64,000 bases of DNA from Candidatus Scalindua sp. GTDB lineage: Bacteria > Planctomycetota > Brocadiia > Brocadiales > Scalinduaceae. Position 1 is the stretch's first letter. Each line of letters starts with the position of its first letter. The notes under the pieces were generated by a model. It did not search any database and had not been told where the DNA came from. It saw only the letters and a program-made list of their open reading frames with translations. The DNA lies in NCBI GenBank assembly GCA_031316155.1, contig JALDRB010000013.1, positions 1-64,000 on the forward strand, in the 5' to 3' direction. This document shows positions 18,194 to 26,775 of the stretch, one piece after another. Made by a program: the position numbers and the translations under genes.

Positions 18194-19987
18194 ATGACAA
18201 AGGTAGCAAATCCAAAAGAGAAAAAGAGTGAGAATGAAAGTAAGATTTGGCAGTTTTTATGTTCTGTTAAGCTTGCAGTTATTATCATCGTTGTACTCGC
18301 TGTTTCATGCGTTTTAGGTACGGTAATTCTTCAACAACTGACGCCTGAAGAATATGTCGCAAAATACGGAGAAGTCCTTACAAAATTCTTTACGGCAGCT
18401 CAATTCACAGATATATTTCATTCCTATTGGTTTGCCATCCTTTTAATTCTCTTATGCGTTAACCTGGGTAGCTGTACCGTTAAAAGGTGGAGAAATACTG
18501 TACTTCAGATTGGATTCTTACTTACCCACATCAGCATCATTTTAATTATGATAGGTTGTTTTATTGATCTCCAGCTAGGTGAAAAAGGTGGTGTTAACGT
18601 TTATGAAGGCAAATCAGTAGATTATTACTTAAGGCGTGGAGATTATAAGAAGATTCCGTTGGATTTTGAAGTGTTCCTTGATGATTTTATCATAGAAAGA
18701 CATCCTCCAAAGTTTAGATTGATTTCCTATGTCAAAGATAAAGATATCCAAAAACCGCTTTCTGTTAAAGTTGGGGAAAAATATAATATTAAGAATTCCA
18801 ACTATTCGGTAACGATTAAAGATCTCTATCCTGATGCTGAATATTCACAAAAACCGGTAAATATTTCTGATGAACCTGTAAACCCAGCCGTATATGTTCA
18901 AATGTTTGGTTCAAGCGATATCAAGGCTGAGGGATGGCTTTTTGCAAAGGGGCGGAACTGGTACAATGATGAGAATCATAACATGAGGTTAGAGTACTTT
19001 TGGGTGGATAATGAGAAGGAATTCGAAAAACTAACGAAGACAGCTGAAAAGGGGCTTTTACCAAAGCTGGGTATTGTTTTGGAAGATAAGGGAATTGATC
19101 GAGAGTTTGTGATAGAAACGGGGGCAAACTTCACAATTGAGGGGACTGAATATAAGATCGAGATTAAGGAATTTGCACTGGATTACACGAATCGGACTAA
19201 ACCATTAAAAGATCAACTTGTGAATAACCCGGCTGTTAGAATTGAGATTGTCGGACCTGAAGGTTCAGATACGCGTTGGGCTTTCTCAAAATATCCTGAC
19301 TATTGGGATAAGGCTCATCAAACAAAATATAAAGATATCAGGGTAGCGTGTAAAGTTCCTGATGATTTCACCTTTGCCTCAAACAAAATGAGAATAGTGC
19401 AGAATCAGAACAATGAAAAGGTGATATCTTATATTGAGAACGATAAGGTAATAAAGGTTGTCAATTGGGAGATTGGTAAGAAGTGCGAAATAGGAGGAAC
19501 GGGGTTTCAGCTCAGGATAGCCAAATATTTCCCCTCATACAGCGTCCAAAGAGAAGTTGTAAAGAAATCTGATACGATGAATAATCCAGCAATACTTGTA
19601 GAGATTGCTGGTCCCAGAGGTAAGGTTGAAGATTGGATACTCGGGCAAACTCCAGCGACATGGTATCCGGATAACAACTTTGCACTTTTATATGAGAGAT
19701 CTGGTATGGAAATAAAAGATTATAAAAGCAAGCTCAGAGTTATTGATAATGGTCAGACTGTATTGTCAAAAACTATTGAAGTGAATGATCCTTTGAAGTA
19801 TAGTGGCTATGTTTTTTATCAATCGAGTTATGATCCGGAAGGGGAAAAATATTCCGGCCTTCAAGTAACCAAAAACCCTGGTATCGTAGTTGTATATTCA
19901 GGATTTATTATTTTATGTGTCGGTGTGGTATTTATTTTTTATGTAAAGCCCTTCTTGAGGCGAAAATCAAACAAAAAGGAAAGGTGA
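18194..19987 (+). CDS. resB: Cytochrome c biogenesis protein ResB/Ccs1
   Basis: One half of the System II heme lyase that attaches heme to CxxCH motifs outside the cytoplasmic membrane. Three N-terminal transmembrane helices (about residues 20-45, 75-95 and 105-125) precede a large soluble domain rich in beta structure. A final helix lies near residues 570-590. SVKLAVIIIVVLAVSCVLGT at the N terminus is typical. The ATG at 18194 is preferred over a TTG at 18179, without a decisive ribosome site. ccsA follows seven bases later, completing the pair that the cytochrome c at 5.6 kb would need. Confidence 0.88.
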   Translation: MTKVANPKEKKSENESKIWQFLCSVKLAVIIIVVLAVSCVLGTVILQQLTPEEYVAKYGEVLTKFFTAAQFTDIFHSYWFAILLILLCVNLGSCTVKRWRNTVLQIGFLLTHISIILIMIGCFIDLQLGEKGGVNVYEGKSVDYYLRRGDYKKIPLDFEVFLDDFIIERHPPKFRLISYVKDKDIQKPLSVKVGEKYNIKNSNYSVTIKDLYPDAEYSQKPVNISDEPVNPAVYVQMFGSSDIKAEGWLFAKGRNWYNDENHNMRLEYFWVDNEKEFEKLTKTAEKGLLPKLGIVLEDKGIDREFVIETGANFTIEGTEYKIEIKEFALDYTNRTKPLKDQLVNNPAVRIEIVGPEGSDTRWAFSKYPDYWDKAHQTKYKDIRVACKVPDDFTFASNKMRIVQNQNNEKVISYIENDKVIKVVNWEIGKKCEIGGTGFQLRIAKYFPSYSVQREVVKKSDTMNNPAILVEIAGPRGKVEDWILGQTPATWYPDNNFALLYERSGMEIKDYKSKLRVIDNGQTVLSKTIEVNDPLKYSGYVFYQSSYDPEGEKYSGLQVTKNPGIVVVYSGFIILCVGVVFIFYVKPFLRRKSNKKER

Positions 19988-19994
19988 ATCAGAT

Positions 19995-20855
19995 ATGGAT
20001 TTCATGCTGAACATTACTTTTTATGCATTTATTTTGGGTATCGTAGCTTACATTGTAAGAGAAGTATGGAGGACTGGTACAATGCGTATTATTGCCCTCG
20101 GAGTCCTCTCTGGTGCCTTATTATTAAATACAATTTTAGTACTCATGAGATGGTTTGAAGCAAATCATGCTCCTATGTCAGATAAATTCGAGTCTTTTGT
20201 CTTCTTTGCCTGGAGTATAGCGTTGGTATATCTCATAATGGAGCTTGTTACAATCTTCATTATAAAGGTTCACGGATCACGTTTGGGAATTGTTGGTGCA
20301 TTTCAGTGTGTTTTGTCTGCATGTTTTCTCTATTGTGCTATTGGCACTGACAGCACAATTAAGGAATTACCCCCTGCATTGCAGAGTAATTGGCTGGTCA
20401 TACACGTAATCAACTATTTTATATCATATTCCGCCTTAAGCATATCATTCTCTGCTGCAATAGTTTATTTGATATACAGGGCCATATATCATGGAAAAGC
20501 TCAAGAGATTGTAATGAAGGATATTACCTTTGATAAACTGGCCTATATTTCTGTTACCATTGGGTTTCCGTTTTTAACTGTTGGTTTGATAACGGGATCG
20601 ATCTGGGCCAAAGGTGCCTGGGGAACCTATTGGGGTTGGGATCCTAAGGAAATCTGGTCTTTGATAAACTGGCTGATCTATCTTGCTTATTTGCACTTGC
20701 CGTTGATTCTGCCTAAAACAAAGATATCGAAATCTTTTAGACCCATATTACTTTCAATAATATTGCTCGTTGCTTTTCCTACCGTTATCTTTACATTTAT
20801 GGGACTTCATAAGCTTCCTACTGCGGGTACAAGTGACCATATTTATGCAGAGTAA
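19995..20855 (+). CDS. ccsA: Cytochrome c assembly protein CcsA/ResC
   Basis: The heme-handling partner of ResB in System II cytochrome c maturation. It is an integral membrane protein of about eight helices carrying the WWD heme-handling motif (GTYWGWDPKEIWSLINW). His ligands are offered by HVINY in a preceding segment and by the C-terminal GLHKLP. The 286-residue length is normal for a stand-alone CcsA. It is translationally close to resB (7-base gap). Confidence 0.92.
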   Translation: MDFMLNITFYAFILGIVAYIVREVWRTGTMRIIALGVLSGALLLNTILVLMRWFEANHAPMSDKFESFVFFAWSIALVYLIMELVTIFIIKVHGSRLGIVGAFQCVLSACFLYCAIGTDSTIKELPPALQSNWLVIHVINYFISYSALSISFSAAIVYLIYRAIYHGKAQEIVMKDITFDKLAYISVTIGFPFLTVGLITGSIWAKGAWGTYWGWDPKEIWSLINWLIYLAYLHLPLILPKTKISKSFRPILLSIILLVAFPTVIFTFMGLHKLPTAGTSDHIYAE

Positions 20856-21177
20856 TCGTCCTGATTGCTTTTTATGGCGTTGGTTAAAATTTTCTTCTCA
20901 ACTTTCTGATGATCTAACGTATTGTACTTGGCTTCGTTCTGTATAGAGGTAGATTTTTGACTGTGTTACTTTTTCATTATTGTTTATGAAGGATGAAATA
21001 TTTTGATACGTACATCTGGCACAGACACTACTGTTGATATCACTTCTTAAAAAGCACGCCGTTTTGCCTGAGTCAAAAATATCCTGACTAATAAAAACAG
21101 ATTAATTTTATAGAGTTACAGGATGTTTCTTATTTTTTATAAGAGGTAATATACGTTTTGCTACATCGGTAAATTTT
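20856..21177. other. Intergenic region after ccsA
   Basis: This 322-base gap carries no reading frame, tRNA or repeat that I can support. It leads into the candidate structured RNA at 21178-21300. Confidence 0.4.
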
Positions 21178-21300
21178 GATCGGCAAGCCTCCCTGTCATT
21201 ATGTTGTATTAACTAACCAAAGATGGGGGGATTGTGGTCTGTTCGATCCACCCAGCAGGGTTATGTTCATCGGGGATAAGAACGCTATGGTTGGGCGGTC
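21178..21300 (+). ncRNA. Candidate structured RNA upstream of acyP
   Basis: A closing helix joins 21178-21189 to 21289-21300 with about 10 of 12 pairs, counting G-U. Inside are helix CCCTG (21191-21195) with CAGGG (21256-21260), hairpin GTGG (21234-21237) with CCAC (21248-21251), and hairpin GTTC (21265-21268) with GAAC (21280-21283). All helices are nested. The stretch is G-rich relative to its surroundings and ends 23 bases before the acyP ATG, so it could be a riboswitch-like leader or a free small RNA. It does not match any class that I recognise; a short 6S-like RNA was considered. The strand is inferred from acyP. Confidence 0.35.
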
Positions 21301-21323
21301 TGAGAAGAGGTTAAATCATAAAG

Positions 21324-21602
21324 ATGAATTATACAAGGGCACATGTCTTTGTCAAAGGAAGAGTACAGGGTGTGTTTTTTAGGGCAGGAACCTGCGAAAA
21401 GGCGAATTTCTTAGACTTGACAGGTTGGGTAAAAAACTGTAGAGATGGTCATGTTGAAGCGGTGTTTGAAGGTAAAAGTGAAAATGTAGAGAAGGTGTTG
21501 CAGTGGTGTAAAAAAGGGCCGCCTGGAGCAAAAGTGATAAATGTTGAAGTTACTCTGGGTCAGTCAACGGGTGAATTTAATGCATTTTCTATTTTATATT
21601 GA
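21324..21602 (+). CDS. acyP: Acylphosphatase
   Basis: A small alpha/beta enzyme that hydrolyses acyl phosphates. Signature motifs are clear: GRVQGVFFRAGTC with the phosphate-binding Arg, and GWVKNCRDGHVEAVFEG with the catalytic Asn. The length of 92 residues is normal. It is a single gene, preceded by a candidate structured RNA and followed by a hairpin at 21662. Confidence 0.95.
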   Translation: MNYTRAHVFVKGRVQGVFFRAGTCEKANFLDLTGWVKNCRDGHVEAVFEGKSENVEKVLQWCKKGPPGAKVINVEVTLGQSTGEFNAFSILY

Positions 21603-21661
21603 AACAGGTTAAAAAAGTAAAAGTATAAATATCTTAGATTTACCTGTTTTAAAACTTTAAT

Positions 21662-21683
21662 GTGGTATTTTGCCAAATACCAC
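21662..21683 (+). terminator. Perfect 9-bp hairpin after acyP
   Basis: GTGGTATTT (21662-21670) and AAATACCAC (21675-21683) form a perfect stem with a TGCC loop. There is no T run on either side, so it may be a transcript 3' end or a processing/stability hairpin rather than a strong intrinsic terminator. Confidence 0.4.
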
Positions 21684-21713
21684 CAGCGATAGCAACTCAA
21701 AATTAAATGAAGA

Positions 21714-22097
21714 ATGATCAAGATTAGAGATATGAATGATGGGATCGTAATCTCCATAAAGGTTCAACCAAATGCAAGAAAAGATAAGATAATTGGGGAA
21801 TACGGCGAACAGCTGAAAATTGCAGTTACAGAACAGCCAGAGAAAGGTAAGGCGAACAAGGCCATTATAAAAATTATCGCGAAATGGTTAAATATAAAAA
21901 GGGCTAAAATTGAAATTATAGGTGGGTATAAATCAAAAGACAAAGAAATATTTATGAGAAATATTTTGAGAAAAGATATAGATAAATTGGTTGCTTGTCT
22001 GGCTCAGGAAGCAAAGTTAAAAGATCGTGATGTAGATTCTGTCAAGAGTAGTGCCAAAAGGCCATTCATGCGGTTTGGGAGGAATCTTGTTCTATGA
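21714..22097 (+). CDS. DUF167 (YggU/UPF0235) family protein
   Basis: It carries the family core IKVQPNARKDKIIGEY, the GKANKAIIKIIAKWL stretch and a Lys-rich segment. Its biochemical role is unknown. Residues after about 95 form a C-terminal extension beyond the usual domain. Its TGA overlaps the ileS start by four bases (ATGA), indicating translational coupling with ileS. Confidence 0.85.
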   Translation: MIKIRDMNDGIVISIKVQPNARKDKIIGEYGEQLKIAVTEQPEKGKANKAIIKIIAKWLNIKRAKIEIIGGYKSKDKEIFMRNILRKDIDKLVACLAQEAKLKDRDVDSVKSSAKRPFMRFGRNLVL

Positions 22098-24910
22098 GTT
22101 ATAAAGATACGATAAATTTACCGAAAACAAAATTCTCCATGAAAGGTAACCTTGTTCAAAGGGAACCGGGATTTCTCAAGAATTGGGAGTCACAAAAGCT
22201 TTATTCTGAGATTCGGAAAGCGAGAGCCGGTGCAAAAAAATTTATATTGCATGATGGACCACCTTATCCAACTGGAGATTTGCATATTGGCACGGGGTTG
22301 AACAAAATCTTAAAGGATATTATTATCAGGTTTTTTACGATGAAAGGTTATGATGCACCGTTCGTACCAGGCTGGGACTGCCACGGTCTTCCAATTGAGC
22401 ATCGAGTAATGCAGGAAATTGGCTCAAATGCAAAAACTATGGAAAGAATTGAGATACGGAAAAAATGTAAGCAGTATGCAGAAAAATTTGTAAAAATACA
22501 AATGAATCAATTCAAGTCATTAGGTGTTTCTGCTGACTGGGAATCATCGTATCTAACATTCACTCCACAATATGAAGCAGGCATAATTGAGGTTTTTGGA
22601 AAACTCGTGGAAAAGGGTTTTGTCTATCGAAAACTAAAACCCATACACTGGTGTATGCGTTGTGAAACAGCCCTTGCAGAGGCAGAATTAGAATACCGCG
22701 ATACGTTAAGTCCGTCAATTTATGTTAACTTTAGAATACTTGATGATGTTGCCGGTATTTTTCAGGATGCAGGAGAAGGTGATGTCCATATCCTGATATG
22801 GACAACGACTCCTTGGACATTGCCTGCTAATCTTGCAATTGCTTTGCATCCAGATTACAAGTATAGAGCTGTGAGATATGAAAATCCAAAAACAGGGGAA
22901 AAAGTGGTTACCATAATCGCTGATAGTTTGGTTGATTCGATCATGAATTTACTGAAAATTGAGAAATTTGAGTTACTTGGTATTACATCAGGTCATACTT
23001 TGGAAGGCCTTAAGTATGAGCATACTCTTATGAACAGATGTGGGACTATAGTTATGGCCGATTATGTTACTCTTTCTGATGGTACCGGATGTGTGCATAC
23101 GGCACCTGGTCATGGTCAGGATGACTATCTTACAGGTTTGAAATATAATATGCCTATTCTTAGTCCCGTCGATAAATCAGGTATTTTTACGACAGAGGCT
23201 GGCGACTTTGCAGGACAGAAAATATCTGATGGTAATAAGTCAATAATAGAAAAGCTCGATGAATCTGATCTTTTATTACACAAAAGAGAAATAAATCATT
23301 CATATCCACATTGCTGGCGTTGTAGAGAACCAGTAATTTTTCGTGCAACAGAACAATGGTTCGTAAGTTTAGATCATTGTGGTCTGAGAGAAAATGTATT
23401 AGATCAGGTGAAAAAAACAAGATGGTTGCCTTCCTGGGGCGAGGTACGGATGTCCAATATGATAAGGGAACGTCCAGATTGGTGTATTTCCAGACAACGA
23501 TCATGGGGTGTACCTATTCCTGTTTTTTATTGTTCTCATTGTAAAGAGTCGCTCTTAAATATTGATGTTATTTACCACGTACGTGACAAATTTTTACAGT
23601 GTGGGGCAGACAGTTGGTTTTATAAAAATGCAAAAGAATTTTTACCGGAAGGTACGAATTGTCCAAATTGTAATTCAACAACTTTTGAAAAAGAGAACGA
23701 TATTTTTGATGTTTGGTTCGAATCAGGCTCCAGCCACCATTCTGTCCTGCATAAACGAAATGATTTGTCTTTTCCCGCAGATATGTATCTTGAGGGAAGC
23801 GATCAACATAGAGGATGGTTCCAGCTATCATTAGTACCTTCGGTGGCTGCATGGGGGTGTGCGCCCTTTAAGACCGTATTAACACACGGATTTGTTGTCG
23901 ATGAAAAAGGCGAAAAAATGTCGAAATCACTTGGCAATTTTGTGTCTGTCAGCGATGCGTTAAAGGAAATAGGGGGAGACGTACTGAGATTATGGACAGC
24001 TTCCATGGAGTACAGAAATGAAATGAACACATCACGTGTAATTATTGAGCGTATGTCAGATTCATATAGACGCCTCAGAAACACCTTCAGATATATTCTC
24101 GGGAATATTTGTGATTTTGATTCTGAGAAAGATGCTGTGGAATATAGAAAATTATGGGAGATTGACAGATGGGCATTATTGAAGACTGAGAAGCTCATAA
24201 AGTCTGTTACAGCAGCCTTTGAACAGTTACAATTTCATCGTGTTTATCATACTGTTCACAATTTTTGTATTATTGAAATGAGCTCTTTTTACTTTGATAT
24301 ATTAAAAGATAGACTGTATACATTTTCTAAAAACTCTATTGAAAGACGATCAGCACAAACCGTTCTGTATAGGATAAACGATGTTTTGGTAAAACTTTTG
24401 GCTCCTATCCTGGTATACACGACTGAAGAGGTGTGGATGGAGACGGAAAACAGGAGCAGTAGTGTACACTTAGCGGACTGGCCTGATGTAAGAGAGCAAT
24501 GTATCGATGAGGGGTTAGAGAAAAGATGGGAAAGTATTATCAAAATCAGGGCCGATGTGGCTCGGGAGTTGGAAAAAATGAGAACAGAAAAGCATATCGG
24601 TAATTCTCTTGAAGCTGTCATAGATCTGTATACCGAAGATGATGAGCTATTTCAATTCCTGGAAGAATATCAAAGTGATTTGCCAATGATCTTTATTGTA
24701 TCAGATGTGATCATCAGTAAAGAACCGTTACATTCTGCAAGCAGAGGGGAAAATTTTAAAAGATTATTTGTAAAGGTTAGATTGTCAGAGAGTAGTAAAT
24801 GTGAAAGATGCTGGAACTTCCGTAAGGAAGTTGGCAAAATTGTAAAATACCCAACTTTGTGTAATCGATGTGCAAAGGTAATTGATCAGATTGGAGAACA
24901 AAACAGCTGA
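22094..24910 (+). CDS. ileS: Isoleucyl-tRNA synthetase
   Basis: A class-I aminoacyl-tRNA synthetase charging tRNA-Ile, with an editing domain for valine. The HIGH motif appears as GDLHIGTGLNK after HDGPPYPT. The editing domain contains TTPWTLPANLA and GTGCVHTAPGHGQDDY. KMSKS appears as GEKMSKSLGNF, followed by the anticodon-binding region. The C-terminal zinc finger has CERCWNFRKEVG and CNRCAK. The length of 938 residues matches the bacterial form. It starts inside the DUF167 stop codon. Confidence 0.97.
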   Translation: MSYKDTINLPKTKFSMKGNLVQREPGFLKNWESQKLYSEIRKARAGAKKFILHDGPPYPTGDLHIGTGLNKILKDIIIRFFTMKGYDAPFVPGWDCHGLPIEHRVMQEIGSNAKTMERIEIRKKCKQYAEKFVKIQMNQFKSLGVSADWESSYLTFTPQYEAGIIEVFGKLVEKGFVYRKLKPIHWCMRCETALAEAELEYRDTLSPSIYVNFRILDDVAGIFQDAGEGDVHILIWTTTPWTLPANLAIALHPDYKYRAVRYENPKTGEKVVTIIADSLVDSIMNLLKIEKFELLGITSGHTLEGLKYEHTLMNRCGTIVMADYVTLSDGTGCVHTAPGHGQDDYLTGLKYNMPILSPVDKSGIFTTEAGDFAGQKISDGNKSIIEKLDESDLLLHKREINHSYPHCWRCREPVIFRATEQWFVSLDHCGLRENVLDQVKKTRWLPSWGEVRMSNMIRERPDWCISRQRSWGVPIPVFYCSHCKESLLNIDVIYHVRDKFLQCGADSWFYKNAKEFLPEGTNCPNCNSTTFEKENDIFDVWFESGSSHHSVLHKRNDLSFPADMYLEGSDQHRGWFQLSLVPSVAAWGCAPFKTVLTHGFVVDEKGEKMSKSLGNFVSVSDALKEIGGDVLRLWTASMEYRNEMNTSRVIIERMSDSYRRLRNTFRYILGNICDFDSEKDAVEYRKLWEIDRWALLKTEKLIKSVTAAFEQLQFHRVYHTVHNFCIIEMSSFYFDILKDRLYTFSKNSIERRSAQTVLYRINDVLVKLLAPILVYTTEEVWMETENRSSSVHLADWPDVREQCIDEGLEKRWESIIKIRADVARELEKMRTEKHIGNSLEAVIDLYTEDDELFQFLEEYQSDLPMIFIVSDVIISKEPLHSASRGENFKRLFVKVRLSESSKCERCWNFRKEVGKIVKYPTLCNRCAKVIDQIGEQNS

Positions 24911-24975
24911 GATCCCTTCCTGCAGATAAAGAACTCTATTACCTGTTAGGTGCTTAGTAAAAATATTTTAATTTA

Positions 24976-26037
24976 TTAACAACTGTCTGGTTCTGGCTCT
25001 TCCAGGTTAGGGTGTAATATTGATATTCTGGTGATCAGGTTTTCAATCAACAAATTAACATTTACATTGTAATCAAGATAGGTAATGGATAGCAAAATCT
25101 CATCAATTATCTTCATAATTATATTTAGGTCTGTTCGTTTGCTTTGTATCTGTATGACTTTTCTGTGGTTGGCATTAAAAAGCGAGAGGCTCTCTTTTCC
25201 TGTGTCATTCGTATTCCCGATTTTAAAGATTAAGATATCACGATAATACAGCAACATACAATTAAGAAAATTTTTCAGGTCTTGTCTGATTTCTTCTAAA
25301 GAATTGAACGTGCCTGAAGAAAATGTGAGAAACTCTTTGGCACAAATAAGGTTGTTTTCTGCGTTCAACCCTGAAAGTCTTTTAACAATGTCATTGTTTT
25401 TCTTGAAAAATCCCTCTTCCAGTAATTCAAATGCCTTACCCAAACTTCCACAACAAAATTTTGAAGCCCATTCAATATCTTCTCCATCACAGTTGAGTTT
25501 CCTTATCAGTTGATCTTTTATGACTTTCGTGTGGATAGGCTTAAACCTTATTACTTGACACCGAGAAATGATAGTTTCTTTTAAATGAGATAGTGAATTG
25601 GCAATGAGGATAAAAAAAGTATTTGATGTTGGTTCTTCAATAGTTTTGAGTAAACAATTTGACGCTTCTTCATTCATCCTCTCTGCGTCTTTAATTACAA
25701 AGATTTTACAGTTCGATTCTACGGCACTTAAGCTTGCCGTGTATTGGAGATCTCTGATTTTCTCAATCTTTAAAAATTTATCTTTTTTGTCTAAAATTTT
25801 CCAGTGAATGTCTGGATGCCGATGTTCATCAATGCGAATACAGTTGCGGCATATATCACAATGCCCGTTTTTTTTATTTTGGCACATAAGGGCTTTTGCT
25901 AGCTCTTTTGCAAAGAGAGTCTTCCCCAGTCCTTTTTGACCTGTAAATATATAGGCATGTGATAGGTGCTGGTTTTCAATGGCATGTCTAAAATAATCGA
26001 CAATATGCTCTTGTGATAAAATACTATTGAATGGCAT
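24976..26037 (-). CDS. holB: DNA polymerase III delta' subunit
   Basis: A clamp-loader AAA+ subunit that helps load the sliding clamp. Walker A is GQKGLGKT. A zinc module follows (CDICRNC after an upstream Cys), then LLKTIEEPT and the SRC sensor motif in ISRCQVIRF. The family's degenerate Walker B lies at VIKDAERMNEEAS. At 353 residues it is a normal delta'. It stands alone, convergent with ileS. The tmk gene that often precedes holB is not present. Confidence 0.88.
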   Translation of the reverse strand: MPFNSILSQEHIVDYFRHAIENQHLSHAYIFTGQKGLGKTLFAKELAKALMCQNKKNGHCDICRNCIRIDEHRHPDIHWKILDKKDKFLKIEKIRDLQYTASLSAVESNCKIFVIKDAERMNEEASNCLLKTIEEPTSNTFFILIANSLSHLKETIISRCQVIRFKPIHTKVIKDQLIRKLNCDGEDIEWASKFCCGSLGKAFELLEEGFFKKNNDIVKRLSGLNAENNLICAKEFLTFSSGTFNSLEEIRQDLKNFLNCMLLYYRDILIFKIGNTNDTGKESLSLFNANHRKVIQIQSKRTDLNIIMKIIDEILLSITYLDYNVNVNLLIENLITRISILHPNLEEPEPDSC

Positions 26038-26760
26038 GATTAGAAAACAGTCCTCATCTAACCTCTTTTTCCAACTGATTCAACTGAAAAGGAGAAACGT
26101 AACGTTCGAGTGTGCTGGATATTAATTTTTGATTTCTCATATATTGTAACACTATGGATGGAGAAAAAAAATTAACAGCAATTTTACTTGTTTACAATAT
26201 TCGTAGTTAATTATACATTGGGACAATTTAGTGTCAATGATTTGTAATTTAAAAGGTTACGAATTTTCCTTTGGTTGCATCAATATCCAGATAGTGCTTG
26301 ACTAAAGATTTTCAGTAATATAAAATCACTGCTTGTTTTTGTAACTGACAAGAGCTTAGTTGTCGCTCCGTGACCAGTTCCGTGACAATGGTATGGTAAG
26401 GAAGAGATCATATTCATGATTTTTAGGCTATTTTTATAACATGATATGGAAAATGAAGACAATCTTTATGAAAAGATGTGTTGAGGCTTTTTACTAGTTT
26501 TTGTGAATGAATTAACCTGTTAGTTATTAAAGTATGTTTTGAACAATAGAGAGATGCTTGATGTTAAATTTCTACTGACTATCTCTATCTTTTCATAGTT
26601 TAAAAATCATATCAGATAGTGTACACGTTCAGCTTTGATTATGAGTCAATTGTTCTGATATTTTACTTGTGCTTAATCCCTTCCTTAAACCTCTTGTCCT
26701 TTAAGCCGGTAACAGGCTAAATTGATTTATTTGTACCCTTGTTGGTTGTTTTGTATAAAA
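26038..26760. other. Long intergenic region upstream of rny
   Basis: This gap of about 720 bases separates divergent holB and rny. A possible hairpin near 26360-26390 pairs TTGTC with GACAA. I see no supported gene, tRNA or repeat. The region must hold the promoters of both neighbours, and its length would allow a long rny leader. Confidence 0.4.
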
Positions 26761-26775
26761 AGGAGGTGATCCATT
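26761..26775 (+). promoter_or_regulatory. Perfect Shine-Dalgarno fixing an AUU start for rny
   Basis: AGGAGGTGATC is complementary to the whole canonical anti-SD tail of 16S rRNA. The six-base spacing after AGGAGG places ATT (26773-26775) at the normal initiation position. AUU starts are known for infC and pcnB in E. coli, where they reduce or regulate initiation. Confidence 0.7.
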
